Assembly (NCBI RefSeq): GCF_029814175.1
Contig: NZ_CP122312.1
Span: 1,426,001-1,490,000 of the forward strand
Direction: 5' to 3'
Length of the DNA stretch: 64,000 nucleotides
DNA from: Halospeciosus flavus
Lineage (GTDB): Archaea > Halobacteriota > Halobacteria > Halobacteriales > Halobacteriaceae
Shown here: piece after piece, positions 18,277 to 26,603 of the stretch
Position numbering within the stretch: position 1 is the stretch's first letter
How the letters are laid out: every line of letters starts with the position of its first letter
Position numbers and translations under genes: made by a program
Notes under the pieces: generated by a model
Told to the model about the DNA's origin: nothing
What the model saw: only the letters and a program-made list of their open reading frames with translations
Databases searched by the model: none

Positions 18277-19964
18277 CTGTCCACCTCACCGAGGATGATG
18301 TCGAGGCTGCCCAGGGTCGCGACGAGGTCCGGGATGTACTCGCCGTTCGACATCTCCGGGAGCGCCTGCAGGTTACTGAAGCAGGGGCTCCGAATCTTGA
18401 AACGGGCGGGCTTCCCGGTCCCGTCCGAGCGGATGTAGATGCCGAGTTCGCCCTTCGCGGCCTCGACGGAGCGGTAGGCTTCCTTGTCCTCCTCGGGGTT
18501 CAGCGTCCGGGGGACGTTGGACTGGATCTCGCGGTCGTCCTCCGGCCAGTCCTCGAGGAGGTCGATACACTGCTCGATGATGCGACCGGACTGCTCGACC
18601 TCGCGGAGGCGCACGAGGAGTCGGGAGTAGTTGTCCTTCCCGTCGTCGGTGACGACGTCCCAGTCGAGGTTCTCGTAGTAGCCGTAGGGGTCGTCGCGTC
18701 GGAGGTCGTAGTCGATGCCCGAGGCGCGAGCAACCGGACCGGTGACGCCGTACTCCTTGGCGACTTCGGGTTCAAGGACGCCGGTGTCGACACACCGGGC
18801 CTGGAACAGTTCGTTCGACGTGATGAGGTCGTGGTACTCCTCCAGGCGCTCGGGGAGTTCGTCGAGGAAGTCCCGGACGTTCTCGAAGAACTCCTCGCGG
18901 GGTTCGGGGAGGTCCCAGACGACACCACCGAGGCGGAGGTAGTTGAACATCATCCGCTGGCCGGTGAGGTCCTCGAGGATGTTCTGGACGACTTCGCGGT
19001 CGCGCATCGCGTACATGAAGATGGCGGTGAAGTCGCCGTAGATGTCCAGACAGAACGTCCCCAGCGCGAGACAGTGCGAGGCGATGCGACAGAGTTCCGC
19101 CGACATCGTTCGGATGACCTGCGCGTACTCCGGCACCTCGATGTCGTTGAGGTCCTCGGCGACGCGGGCGTACGCCCACTCGTTGAGGATGCCCGCCGAC
19201 GCGTAGTCCCAGCGGTCCGGGTAGGGCATGATCTGGTGGCGGTAGTTGCCCGACTGGGCCATCTGCTCCTCGCAGCGGTGGAGGTAGCCGATGTCGGGTT
19301 CGACGTCCGCCACCTGCTCGCCGTCGAGGACGGTCTTCAGGTGGAGGACCCCGTGGGTCGCCGGGTGGTGGGGACCGATGTTGAGGAACATCGTGTCCGA
19401 ACCCTCTTCGTTGTAGGAGTCCGCGAGGGGGTTCTCGTGTTCCTCGAAGGAGACGATCTGCGGGCGGTCCTGGTTGTAGTCGAGTCCGAGCGGGTGGCCC
19501 TGCCACGTCTCCGGCAGCAGGATACGCCGGAGGTCGGGGTGGCCGTCGTACTCGACGCCCACCAGGTCGTAGGCCTCCCGCTCGTGCCAGTCGGCCGTCC
19601 GGAACACCGGTTCGGCCGTCTGACTCACCGGGTCGTCGCGCGGCGTCGGCACGACCACCGACACCTCCTGTGTCGGGTCGTCGTACTTCTTCAGGTGGTA
19701 GATGGACTCGAAGCGGTCCTCGTACTCCTGGGCGGAGACGAGCGAGAGGTGGTCGAAGCCCGCCTCCTCTTTGAGCACGGAGAGGGCGTCCTGGACCCGG
19801 TCGGCGCGGACGACGAACCCCTCGGCGTTCGTGTGCGTCTCGCGGCCGACGACGGCGTCACCGAGCAGGTCTTCGAGGGCGTCGTAGTCGACGCCGGGCG
19901 TCGGGACCTCTTCGACCACCTCGGCTTCGTCGGATTCGGCCGGTTCCTCTTCTTGCGTGCTCAT
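18273..19964 (-). CDS. nuoCD: NADH-quinone oxidoreductase-like fused subunit C/D
   Basis: A 563-residue fusion of the 30-kDa (C) and 49-kDa (D) subunits. Residues about 20-175 match NuoC, including WHEREAYDLVGVEYDGHPDLRRILLPE. The D part begins near residue 183 with FLNIGPHHPATHGVLHLK, the quinone-binding His region, and continues with YLHRCEEQMAQ and the C-terminal VATLGSLDIILGEVDR. A highly acidic 30-residue N-terminal tail is a haloarchaeal feature. It overlaps nuoB by four bases. C-D fusion is known elsewhere, for example in Escherichia coli. Confidence 0.97.
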   Translation of the reverse strand: MSTQEEEPAESDEAEVVEEVPTPGVDYDALEDLLGDAVVGRETHTNAEGFVVRADRVQDALSVLKEEAGFDHLSLVSAQEYEDRFESIYHLKKYDDPTQEVSVVVPTPRDDPVSQTAEPVFRTADWHEREAYDLVGVEYDGHPDLRRILLPETWQGHPLGLDYNQDRPQIVSFEEHENPLADSYNEEGSDTMFLNIGPHHPATHGVLHLKTVLDGEQVADVEPDIGYLHRCEEQMAQSGNYRHQIMPYPDRWDYASAGILNEWAYARVAEDLNDIEVPEYAQVIRTMSAELCRIASHCLALGTFCLDIYGDFTAIFMYAMRDREVVQNILEDLTGQRMMFNYLRLGGVVWDLPEPREEFFENVRDFLDELPERLEEYHDLITSNELFQARCVDTGVLEPEVAKEYGVTGPVARASGIDYDLRRDDPYGYYENLDWDVVTDDGKDNYSRLLVRLREVEQSGRIIEQCIDLLEDWPEDDREIQSNVPRTLNPEEDKEAYRSVEAAKGELGIYIRSDGTGKPARFKIRSPCFSNLQALPEMSNGEYIPDLVATLGSLDIILGEVDR

Positions 19965-20665
19965 GGTGCATCAGCCCAGTTGTAGCGCATGACGAGGTCG
20001 TCCTCGTCGATGTCGTCGGCGAGTTGCTGGACGAGTTCGTCGCGTTCGAGGTCGCCGAACTGTTCGAGTTCGTACGGCTTGACCGTCACCGGAGAGGACT
20101 CGCCGTTCGCGACGCGCTCTTGCAGTTTGGCGATGCCGTAGACGAGCGCTTCGGGGCGCGGCGGGCACCCCGGAACGTGGATGTCGACCGGGATGACCTC
20201 CTCTGCACCTTTCACGACGTTGTACCCCTCCTGGAACGGCCCGCCGGACGTCGAGCAGTTGCCCATGTTCACGACGAACTTCGGTTCGGGCATCTGGTCG
20301 TAGACGCGCTTCATGCGCGGGGCGAACTTCGAGACGATGGTCCCCGGCACGATCATCACGTCGGCCTGTCGCGGCGACGCCCGCGGGACCCCGGAGCCGA
20401 AGCGGTCGAGGTCGTGTTTGACCGCGTAGGTGTGCATCATCTCGATGCTGCAGCAGGCGATGCCGAACTGCAGCATGAACATCGACGACCCCCGCACCCA
20501 GTTCATGAACTTGTCGAACTTGGTGAGGATGAAGGGCGTCGACCCGAACGCTTCTCGCAGTTTGGAGTTGAACCGGCTGTCGGCTCCCTCCATCCGGGCC
20601 GCTCGCGTCTTGGTCTGTGGCTCGGTGCTCCTGACGATGTCTTCCCGAGGCGTATCGCTACTCAT
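19961..20665 (-). CDS. nuoB: NADH-quinone oxidoreductase-like subunit B (N2 cluster)
   Basis: A 234-residue subunit carrying the terminal 4Fe-4S cluster N2 that reduces quinone. The tandem Cys motif is in [11 protein letters not shown], and the remaining ligands are in [10 protein letters not shown] and PGCPPRPE. A charged N-terminal extension of about 40 residues precedes the core. The ATG at 20665 overlaps the nuoA stop as ATGA, so the earlier in-frame Met is rejected. Confidence 0.97.
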   Translation of the reverse strand: MSSDTPREDIVRSTEPQTKTRAARMEGADSRFNSKLREAFGSTPFILTKFDKFMNWVRGSSMFMLQFGIACCSIEMMHTYAVKHDLDRFGSGVPRASPRQADVMIVPGTIVSKFAPRMKRVYDQMPEPKFVVNMGNCSTSGGPFQEGYNVVKGAEEVIPVDIHVPGCPPRPEALVYGIAKLQERVANGESSPVTVKPYELEQFGDLERDELVQQLADDIDEDDLVMRYNWADAP

Positions 20666-21063
20666 GTGCGTGTCTCCGTTTCGTACCGTGGACTGCGGAC
20701 CCAACTCACCGCGCCGTTACGCCACGCCCACGCGAGGCCCACGACGAGGATCCCGATGAAGACGAGCATCGGCACGAGCGCGGCGACGAGACCGGCTTCC
20801 GAGACGGCATCCCGGTAGATGACCGTCCACGGGAAGATGAGGACCGTCTCGATGTCGAACACGACGAACAGCAACGCAACCATGTAGTACTGGATGTTGA
20901 ACCGGTTGCGCGTTCCCCCGGTCGGGACCTCGCCGCTCTCGTAGATGGCCCGCTTTCCTTGTTCGGGCACGCTAGGGCGGAGCAGCGCCGAAACCCCCAT
21001 CATACTCGCCGGGATGAGGATTGCTACGACCGCCAGCATGCCGATGGCGATCCAGGGATTCAT
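20662..21063 (-). CDS. nuoA: NADH-quinone oxidoreductase-like subunit A
   Basis: A 133-residue protein with three membrane spans and the conserved loop YESGEVPTGGTRNRFNIQYYMVALLFVVFDIE, the signature of NuoA/ND3. It is the first gene of the eleven-gene nuo operon. A strong TATA box lies about 36 bases before its ATG. The operon has no E, F or G genes, as in other haloarchaea. Confidence 0.97.
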   Translation of the reverse strand: MNPWIAIGMLAVVAILIPASMMGVSALLRPSVPEQGKRAIYESGEVPTGGTRNRFNIQYYMVALLFVVFDIETVLIFPWTVIYRDAVSEAGLVAALVPMLVFIGILVVGLAWAWRNGAVSWVRSPRYETETRT

Positions 21064-21092
21064 GCTTCGTATCGTGCGCCGGTTTATGCCCC

Positions 21093-21105
21093 ATTCTTAT
21101 AAAGA
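21093..21105 (-). promoter_or_regulatory. TATA box of the nuo operon
   Basis: On the minus strand the sequence reads GTCTTTATAAGAA, a good archaeal TATA element, centred about 36 bases upstream of the nuoA ATG. The upstream region toward purE has no other gene, so this is the likely promoter for all eleven genes. The role is inferred from position and match to the archaeal consensus. Confidence 0.6.
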
Positions 21106-21216
21106 CTGCGAGGTGATACTGGGGGCTTCGACGGGGACGGGCGGCCTACTGACGGAGTAGCAGCCCCGTCGCCGCCGGAATTTCGAACGCGGAAAATCTC
21201 GGAGGGGTTCGACGGA

Positions 21217-21822
21217 CTACTCCTCGCGGAACGCCGGCGTCCCGGACTCGTGGAGCCGTCGCGAGACGTCGGCGACGCCCGCGCGGCGCTCCTCGTGGAG
21301 GTCGACGAGTTCCTCGCGGAGCGTCTCGTCGGAGCGGGCGAGAATCTGGGCGGCCGAGAGGGCCGCGTTGTACGACTTTCCGGCGTCGACGGCCGTGATG
21401 GGTGCGCCCGTCGGCATCCCGATGACGGAGTCGACGGACTTCTCCTGCACCGGCACGCCGACGACGGGCACGGGGTAGGCGATGGAGGCGGTCATGTTCG
21501 GCAGGTCGGCGGACTTCCCGCCCGCGCCAGCGATTATCACGTCGAGACCGCGCGCCTCCGCCGTCTCGGCGTAGGCGTACATGAGGTCGGGTGTCCGGTG
21601 GGCCGAGACGACCCACGTCTCGAAGGAGTACCCCTCGGGCGGGTTGTCGTAGTCGGTCACTTCGGCGAACCCGAGGTCCGTGAGGGCGTCGTGCGCCCCG
21701 GCCATCACGTCGAGGTCCGAGTCGCTCCCCATGACGATGCCCACGTCGGGCGTCTCGTCGGCGGGTCGGTCGCGTGCCGCTTCGGCTTCGAACAGGTCGA
21801 TGAGGTCGTCTACGTCGGTCAT
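21217..21822 (-). CDS. purE: N5-carboxyaminoimidazole ribonucleotide mutase
   Basis: A 201-residue PurE class I protein that converts N5-CAIR to CAIR in purine biosynthesis. The nucleotide-binding start VGIVMGSDSDLDVM, VVSAHRTPDLMYAY with the active-site His, and AGAGGKSADLPNMTAS are all present. An acidic N-terminal extension of about 25 residues precedes the core. It lies nine bases downstream of purK on the same strand, so the two enzymes that act in sequence are made together. Confidence 0.96.
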   Translation of the reverse strand: MTDVDDLIDLFEAEAARDRPADETPDVGIVMGSDSDLDVMAGAHDALTDLGFAEVTDYDNPPEGYSFETWVVSAHRTPDLMYAYAETAEARGLDVIIAGAGGKSADLPNMTASIAYPVPVVGVPVQEKSVDSVIGMPTGAPITAVDAGKSYNAALSAAQILARSDETLREELVDLHEERRAGVADVSRRLHESGTPAFREE

Positions 21823-21831
21823 AGCTGTGGA

Positions 21832-22995
21832 TTACTGGAAGTCGATGGCCTCGCGTGCCTTGCGTGCACGCGAGAGTACACTGTCGAGTGTCGCTCCGCC
21901 GTCGGTCCCGACGGCCGTGAGGTGGCCCATCTTCCGCAGGGGGCGGGCGTCCTCTTTCCCGTACCAGTGGAACGCGACGCCGGGCACGTCGAGGGCGTCG
22001 TCGACGCCGGAGAGGTCGGCCGGACGGGTCGAGTCGACCTCGGCGAGGACGTTGACCATCGCGGTCGGTCCGCGCAGCGAGGTGTCGCCGAGTGGGAGTC
22101 CGAGGACGGCGCGGACGTGCTGTTCGAACTGCGAGGTGACCGCGCCCTCGATGGAGTAGTGACCGGAGTTGTGCGGGCGCGGGGCCACCTCGTTCACCAG
22201 AATCTCGCCGTCGCTCGTCTCGAACAACTCGATACCGTAGACGCCCCGCCCCGAGAGTTCGTCGAGGACGTCGAGGGCGACCTCGCGGGCGCGCTCGCGG
22301 ACCGCGTCGCTCGTCCGGGCGGGCGCGAGTGTCTCGCGGAGGATCTCGGGTTCGTGTCGGTTCTCGACGACGGGGAAGGCGTCGGTCTCGCCGTCGCCTT
22401 TCACGCCGATGACGGAGAGTTCGCGCTCGAAGTCGACGAGGTCCTCGACCATGGCGTCGGCGAGGGGGTCGAACGCCTCGCGGGCCTCCTCGACGGAGGA
22501 GACGGGTTCGTTCCCCCGGCCGTCGTACCCGCCGGTTCGGGCCTTCAACATCGCCGGCCGGCCGAGGTCGTCGAAGGCGGCCTCCAGGTCCGCGGCGTCG
22601 TCGACCCGGCGGAACTCGGGGACCGGAATCCCCGCCTCGGCGAACGTCCGCTTCTGGACGAGTTTGTCCTGAATGGTCCGGAGCGTCTCCGGGTCCGGGT
22701 GGACCGGGACCCCGTGCTCGTCGGCGACCGCGCGGGTGTGTTCCGGGTCCGCGAGTTCTATCTCGTAGGTCAGCGCGTCCGACCGGGCGGCCAGTTCGTC
22801 GAGGGCCTCCGGGTCGTCGAAGCCGCCGACGATCTGGTCCGCCGCGGGCGGGACGGCCGGGCAGTCCGGCGTCGGGTCGAGGACGACGACGTCGACGCCG
22901 AGGGGACTAGCCGCCTCCGCGAGCATCCGGCCGAGTTGTCCGCCGCCGACGACGCCGAGCGTCGCGCCGGGTACGGCGATTTCGCTCTCGGGCAT
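21832..22995 (-). CDS. purK: N5-carboxyaminoimidazole ribonucleotide synthase
   Basis: A 387-residue ATP-grasp enzyme that carboxylates AIR with bicarbonate and ATP. It begins with the pre-ATP-grasp fold GVVGGGQLGRMLAEAA. The ATP-grasp region has MLKARTGGYDGRGN near residue 155, and metal-binding residues lie in NEVAPRPHNSGHYSIEGAVTSQFEQH. It heads the purK-purE operon. A TATA-like AACTATTATG (about 23025-23034 on the minus strand) lies about 34 bases before the ATG. Confidence 0.96.
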   Translation of the reverse strand: MPESEIAVPGATLGVVGGGQLGRMLAEAASPLGVDVVVLDPTPDCPAVPPAADQIVGGFDDPEALDELAARSDALTYEIELADPEHTRAVADEHGVPVHPDPETLRTIQDKLVQKRTFAEAGIPVPEFRRVDDAADLEAAFDDLGRPAMLKARTGGYDGRGNEPVSSVEEAREAFDPLADAMVEDLVDFERELSVIGVKGDGETDAFPVVENRHEPEILRETLAPARTSDAVRERAREVALDVLDELSGRGVYGIELFETSDGEILVNEVAPRPHNSGHYSIEGAVTSQFEQHVRAVLGLPLGDTSLRGPTAMVNVLAEVDSTRPADLSGVDDALDVPGVAFHWYGKEDARPLRKMGHLTAVGTDGGATLDSVLSRARKAREAIDFQ

Positions 22996-23078
22996 GTGCC
23001 CGTCGATATGGCCACCAGTGCATAATAGTTACCGAAACTCCCGAGATGATAGTCACGTACGTGTATGTCGCCGCTCGG

Positions 23079-24746
23079 CTACGCGGTCGCCGTCGCGTTC
23101 GCGAGCGCCGACTGGTCGACGTAGAAGACGACCTCCGTGTTCGTCGACGTGAGTTCGTACGTGCGCGCGGAGTAGCCCTCTAGCTTCGGGGCGAGTTCGT
23201 CGTGGTGTTTCGCGAGTGCGACGACGACCGGCGGGGGACTCTCCTCGACGGGCGTCGTCGAGATGGTGCTGTCGACGGTCGCGCCGTAGCGCTCGAAGTA
23301 CCACGGGAGGGGCATCCGCCAGAGCCACTTCTGCGGACCCGGTGGTGTCTGTGCGACCTGCTCGCCGGCGACGTAGAAGTGCTCGCCGTAGTACAACACG
23401 TCGACGCCCTCGTTGGCCGGTGCGATGGTCTCGACGTCGCGGAGCGCGGGTCGGAGGTCGCTCCCGGGTTGGCCGTACTGGACGAGCACGTTGTCCTCGT
23501 CCTGCGGGGCGACGTAGGAGGTCTGGGCGGCCGTCACGCCGACCTGCGCGACGACGGCGAGGAGGACGATAGCGGCGAGGGCGACGCCCACCCGGTCCTC
23601 CGAGCGGAGCGCGGCCCGACCGCGCTCGACGACGAGACCGACCCCGACGGCCGCGGGGACGGTCAGCGGCAAGACGGCGTGGACGACCGACCAGTGGCCC
23701 GAGATGTCCGTAATCGCGGGGTAGACCGCGAGGCTCGCGAAGCCGAGGTAGGAACAGAAGGCGACGAAGTCACGCGGGGCCTCGCCGGTGTAGCGGTCGT
23801 AGAGGAATCCGACGACGGCGAAGACGGTCAGCGGGAGGGCGGCCCGGTAATGGACCTTCAGCGCGTCCACGAAGTAGGAGACGTAGTTGCTGCTGTGACC
23901 GCCGACCCAGGTGGCGACGAACTCCGTCCACGCGGTGACGAGCGCGCTCGCGAACAAGCCGAGGGTGGCGACGGGGTTCGGCAGCGCGTTCCAGAGGTCG
24001 GGACGGGGCGCGTAGAAGAACCCGAGGACGAGGAAGGCGAGGACGGGGAGTGTGAGCAGGACGGCGAACCACTCACGGGCCTCGTCACTCGGGTCCCGGA
24101 CGGCGTCGACGACGGCGTCGTACTCGGTGAGCCACCCGTACTCCTCGGCGACGACACGGTGGTCGACGACCAGCGCGAGCGCCCCGACCCACCCACCGAC
24201 GTAGACGAAGGCGTTCTCCTTCGTCGTGAACGCGAGCGCGAGCGAGAGGGTCGCGGGGTAGAGGTACCACGGTTCGCGCGTGTCGAGCGTGCGGACGGCG
24301 AAGCCGAGGGCAACCAGCGCGAACCCACCCACCAGCACGTCGTTGCGCATGAACCGGGAGTAGTAGAGGAGGACAGGGTTCAACGCGAGGAAGGCGGCGA
24401 GGGCGACGACCTCGACGTCGCGGAGGCGTTCGCGGAAGAGCCACGCCGAGAGCGGGAGGAGGCCGCCGACGAGGGCGACGACGGCGCGGGCGGTGAAGTC
24501 GCTCGCGCCCGCGAGCGCGAAGACGTACTTGTTCACGTGGAAGAGGAACGGTCCGTGGACGATGGGGCGGTAGTTCCACGCCTCGGTCGCCGCGTAGCGG
24601 AGCACCCAGTAGCCGACGCGTCCCTCGTCCCAGTGGAAGATGCGGGCGCCGAGGAACGCGAAGCGCGCGAGGAGGGCGAGCGCCGTCACCGCGAGCACGC
24701 CGCCGAGGACGTGACGGCGGTCGAGCGCGTGCGTCGAGTCGGTCAT
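23079..24746 (-). CDS. Agl23-like polytopic membrane glycosyltransferase-type protein
   Basis: A 555-residue membrane protein of the TIGR03663 type, called flippase activity-associated protein Agl23 in haloarchaea. The N-terminal part resembles GT-C glycosyltransferases: a first membrane span, then an external loop with the acidic pair in HWDEGRVGYW, and about 10-12 spans in all. A C-terminal extracytoplasmic region holds NVLVQYGQPGSDLRPALRD. It is thought to act at the membrane in N-glycan or lipid-linked sugar handling; the donor and acceptor are unknown. The start ATG at 24746 has an AT-rich element about 24 bases upstream, which fits a leaderless transcript; earlier in-frame Met codons overlap ribH antisense and are rejected. 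Confidence 0.87.
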   Translation of the reverse strand: MTDSTHALDRRHVLGGVLAVTALALLARFAFLGARIFHWDEGRVGYWVLRYAATEAWNYRPIVHGPFLFHVNKYVFALAGASDFTARAVVALVGGLLPLSAWLFRERLRDVEVVALAAFLALNPVLLYYSRFMRNDVLVGGFALVALGFAVRTLDTREPWYLYPATLSLALAFTTKENAFVYVGGWVGALALVVDHRVVAEEYGWLTEYDAVVDAVRDPSDEAREWFAVLLTLPVLAFLVLGFFYAPRPDLWNALPNPVATLGLFASALVTAWTEFVATWVGGHSSNYVSYFVDALKVHYRAALPLTVFAVVGFLYDRYTGEAPRDFVAFCSYLGFASLAVYPAITDISGHWSVVHAVLPLTVPAAVGVGLVVERGRAALRSEDRVGVALAAIVLLAVVAQVGVTAAQTSYVAPQDEDNVLVQYGQPGSDLRPALRDVETIAPANEGVDVLYYGEHFYVAGEQVAQTPPGPQKWLWRMPLPWYFERYGATVDSTISTTPVEESPPPVVVALAKHHDELAPKLEGYSARTYELTSTNTEVVFYVDQSALANATATA

Positions 24747-24858
24747 TGTGGAAGTGGGGGTGTGGGACCCATACAACTTTTCCGGACGAGGGTCGACCCG
24801 ACCGACAATCTCTGTAGAGAACGGTAGGCCTTTGACGCCGCGAAGTGACCCCACCAGT

Positions 24859-25266
24859 ATGGTCTCCCTCGGACTGGTGGTCGCTCGCTTCAACGCGAGC
24901 GTCACCGAACAGATGGAGGAGTCGGCCCGTCGTGCGGCGGACGCCGCGGGGGCGGACGTCGTCGAGACGCTCCGCGTCCCGGGCGCGTACGACACGCCGC
25001 TGGCCGCCGACCGGCTAGCGCGTCGCGACGACGTAGACGCCGTCGCCGTCCTCGGTGCCATCGTCACCGGCGACACGGACCACGACCAGGTCATCGCCCA
25101 GACGGCGGCCGACAAACTCTCGGAAGTGAGCCTGGAGCGCGACACGCCCGTCGCGCTCGGGGTCATCGGTCCGGGGATGTCCGGCGCCGAAGCGCGTGAA
25201 CGCACCGACAAGGGTGCGGAAGCCGTCGAGAGCGCCCTCGACCTCTACCAGGAACTGGAACAATGA
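24859..25266 (+). CDS. ribH: 6,7-dimethyl-8-ribityllumazine synthase
   Basis: A 135-residue lumazine synthase, the penultimate enzyme of riboflavin synthesis. The opening GLVVARFNASVTEQM, the PGAYDTPLAADRL stretch, and the VLGAIVTGDTDHDQVI motif with the catalytic His are visible. The ATG at 24859 gives the family's usual N-terminus; a longer in-frame extension is rejected. The stop overlaps the following aminotransferase start as ATGA, so the two genes are translationally coupled even though their pathways differ. Confidence 0.94.
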   Translation: MVSLGLVVARFNASVTEQMEESARRAADAAGADVVETLRVPGAYDTPLAADRLARRDDVDAVAVLGAIVTGDTDHDQVIAQTAADKLSEVSLERDTPVALGVIGPGMSGAEARERTDKGAEAVESALDLYQELEQ

Positions 25267-26411
25267 GCTTCGAATTCGCAGACCGCGTCGAACGAGTCGA
25301 ACCGAGCGCGACCCTCGCCGTCAGCAACCTCGCCTCCGAGTTGGAGGCCGACGGCGTCGACGTCGTGGACCTCTCCGTGGGCGAACCCGACTTCCCCACG
25401 CCCGAGAACATCGTCCAGGCCGGGAAGGACGCCATGGACGCGGGCCACACCGGCTACGCGCCGTCGAACGGCATCCCGCAACTCCGCGAGGAGATCGCCG
25501 CCAAACTCCAGGGCGACGGTCTCGACTACGAGGCGGACAACGTCGTCGTCACGCCCGGCGCGAAGCAGGCGCTCTTCGAGACGTTCCAGACGCTCGTCGA
25601 CGAGGGCGACGAGGTCGTCCTCCTCGACCCGGCGTGGGTCTCCTACGAGGCGATGGCGAAGGTCGCCGGCGCCGACCTGAAGCGCGTCGACCTCTCTCCC
25701 CACGACTTCCAACTCGAACCCGCCCTCGACGAACTCGGCGAAGTCGTCTCCGAGGAGACGGACCTCCTCGTCGTCAACTCCCCGAACAACCCCACCGGCG
25801 CGGTCTACTCCGAGGCCGCGATGGAGGGCGTCCGTGACCTCGCCGTCGACAACGACGTCCAGGTCATCTCCGACGAAATCTACCAGCACATCAACTACGG
25901 GAAGGAGCACGTCTCGCTCGCCAGCCTCGAGGGGATGTACGAGCGGACCGTCACCATCAACGGCTTCTCGAAGGCCTACTCGATGACCGGGTGGCGCCTC
26001 GGCTACCTCGCCGCTCCCGAGGAGGTCGTCTCGCAGGCCGGGAAGGTCCACTCCCACTCCGTCTCCTGTGCGGTGAACTTCGTCCAGCACGCGGGCGTCG
26101 AAGCCCTGCAGAACACCGAGACCGCGGTGAACGAGATGGTCGAGGCCTTCGACGAGCGCCGCCAGCTCCTCGTCGACCTCTTCGACGAGCACGGCGTCGA
26201 CGTCCCCGAGGCCGACGGCGCCTTCTACATGATGGTGCCCGTCGACGAGGACGACCAGACGTGGTGTACGGAGGCCCTCGAAGAGGCCCACGTCGCCACC
26301 GTCCCCGGGAGCGCCTTCGGCGCGCCGGGCTACGCCCGCATCTCCTACGCGGCCAACGAGTCGCGCCTCCGCGAAGCCGTCGACCGCCTCGTCGACGCCG
26401 GGTATCTCTAA
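25263..26411 (+). CDS. PLP-dependent class I/II aminotransferase (aspartate aminotransferase-like)
   Basis: A 382-residue fold-type I aminotransferase. The substrate-loop motif VVNSPNNPTGAVYSE is near residue 170, the PLP Lys is in INGFSKAYSMTGWRLGY near 240, and the C-terminal Arg for the substrate carboxylate is in GYARISYAANE. It matches the AspC/AAT-Igamma group, which transfers the amino group of aspartate or an aromatic or branched amino acid to 2-oxoglutarate. The exact substrate cannot be read. Overlaps ribH by four bases. Confidence 0.93.
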   Translation: MSFEFADRVERVEPSATLAVSNLASELEADGVDVVDLSVGEPDFPTPENIVQAGKDAMDAGHTGYAPSNGIPQLREEIAAKLQGDGLDYEADNVVVTPGAKQALFETFQTLVDEGDEVVLLDPAWVSYEAMAKVAGADLKRVDLSPHDFQLEPALDELGEVVSEETDLLVVNSPNNPTGAVYSEAAMEGVRDLAVDNDVQVISDEIYQHINYGKEHVSLASLEGMYERTVTINGFSKAYSMTGWRLGYLAAPEEVVSQAGKVHSHSVSCAVNFVQHAGVEALQNTETAVNEMVEAFDERRQLLVDLFDEHGVDVPEADGAFYMMVPVDEDDQTWCTEALEEAHVATVPGSAFGAPGYARISYAANESRLREAVDRLVDAGYL

Positions 26412-26516
26412 CCCGACACGATTCGGCCCACTCGCGCCCGATCACGGGGGTCGTTCCGCGACGAACGCCCACAACGTTCAGGTGGCAGTGGCCAGAATGT
26501 GCACAGTAGCCGGACA

Positions 26517-26553
26517 CTGTCCACCGGTTCCCAGTTTCTGTCCAGGTGGACAG
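26517..26553. promoter_or_regulatory. Operator-like palindrome upstream of the CHAT gene
   Basis: A perfect 16-base palindrome, CTGTCCAGGTGGACAG, occupies 26538-26553. An extra copy of the half-site CTGTCCA lies at 26517-26523. The palindrome ends about 19 bases upstream of the TATA-like CTTTTTATTC that serves the CHAT gene. This placement, at or just upstream of the TFB-recognition element, is typical of archaeal regulator sites. No regulator can be named. Confidence 0.5.
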
Positions 26554-26570
26554 GTGACGACGGCCAGCAT

Positions 26571-26580
26571 CTTTTTATTC
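26571..26580 (+). promoter_or_regulatory. TATA box of the CHAT gene
   Basis: CTTTTTATTC is centred about 28 bases before the ATG at 26604. That spacing would place the transcription start at or within a few bases of the ATG, so the mRNA is probably leaderless. Confidence 0.5.
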
Positions 26581-26603
26581 AGTCGGGATGTTCTATAATG
26601 TAG

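Noticed and set aside
24859-25266. Archaeal riboflavin synthase instead of lumazine synthase
   Set aside because: The N-terminal ARFN motif and the GDTDHD catalytic stretch match lumazine synthase better.
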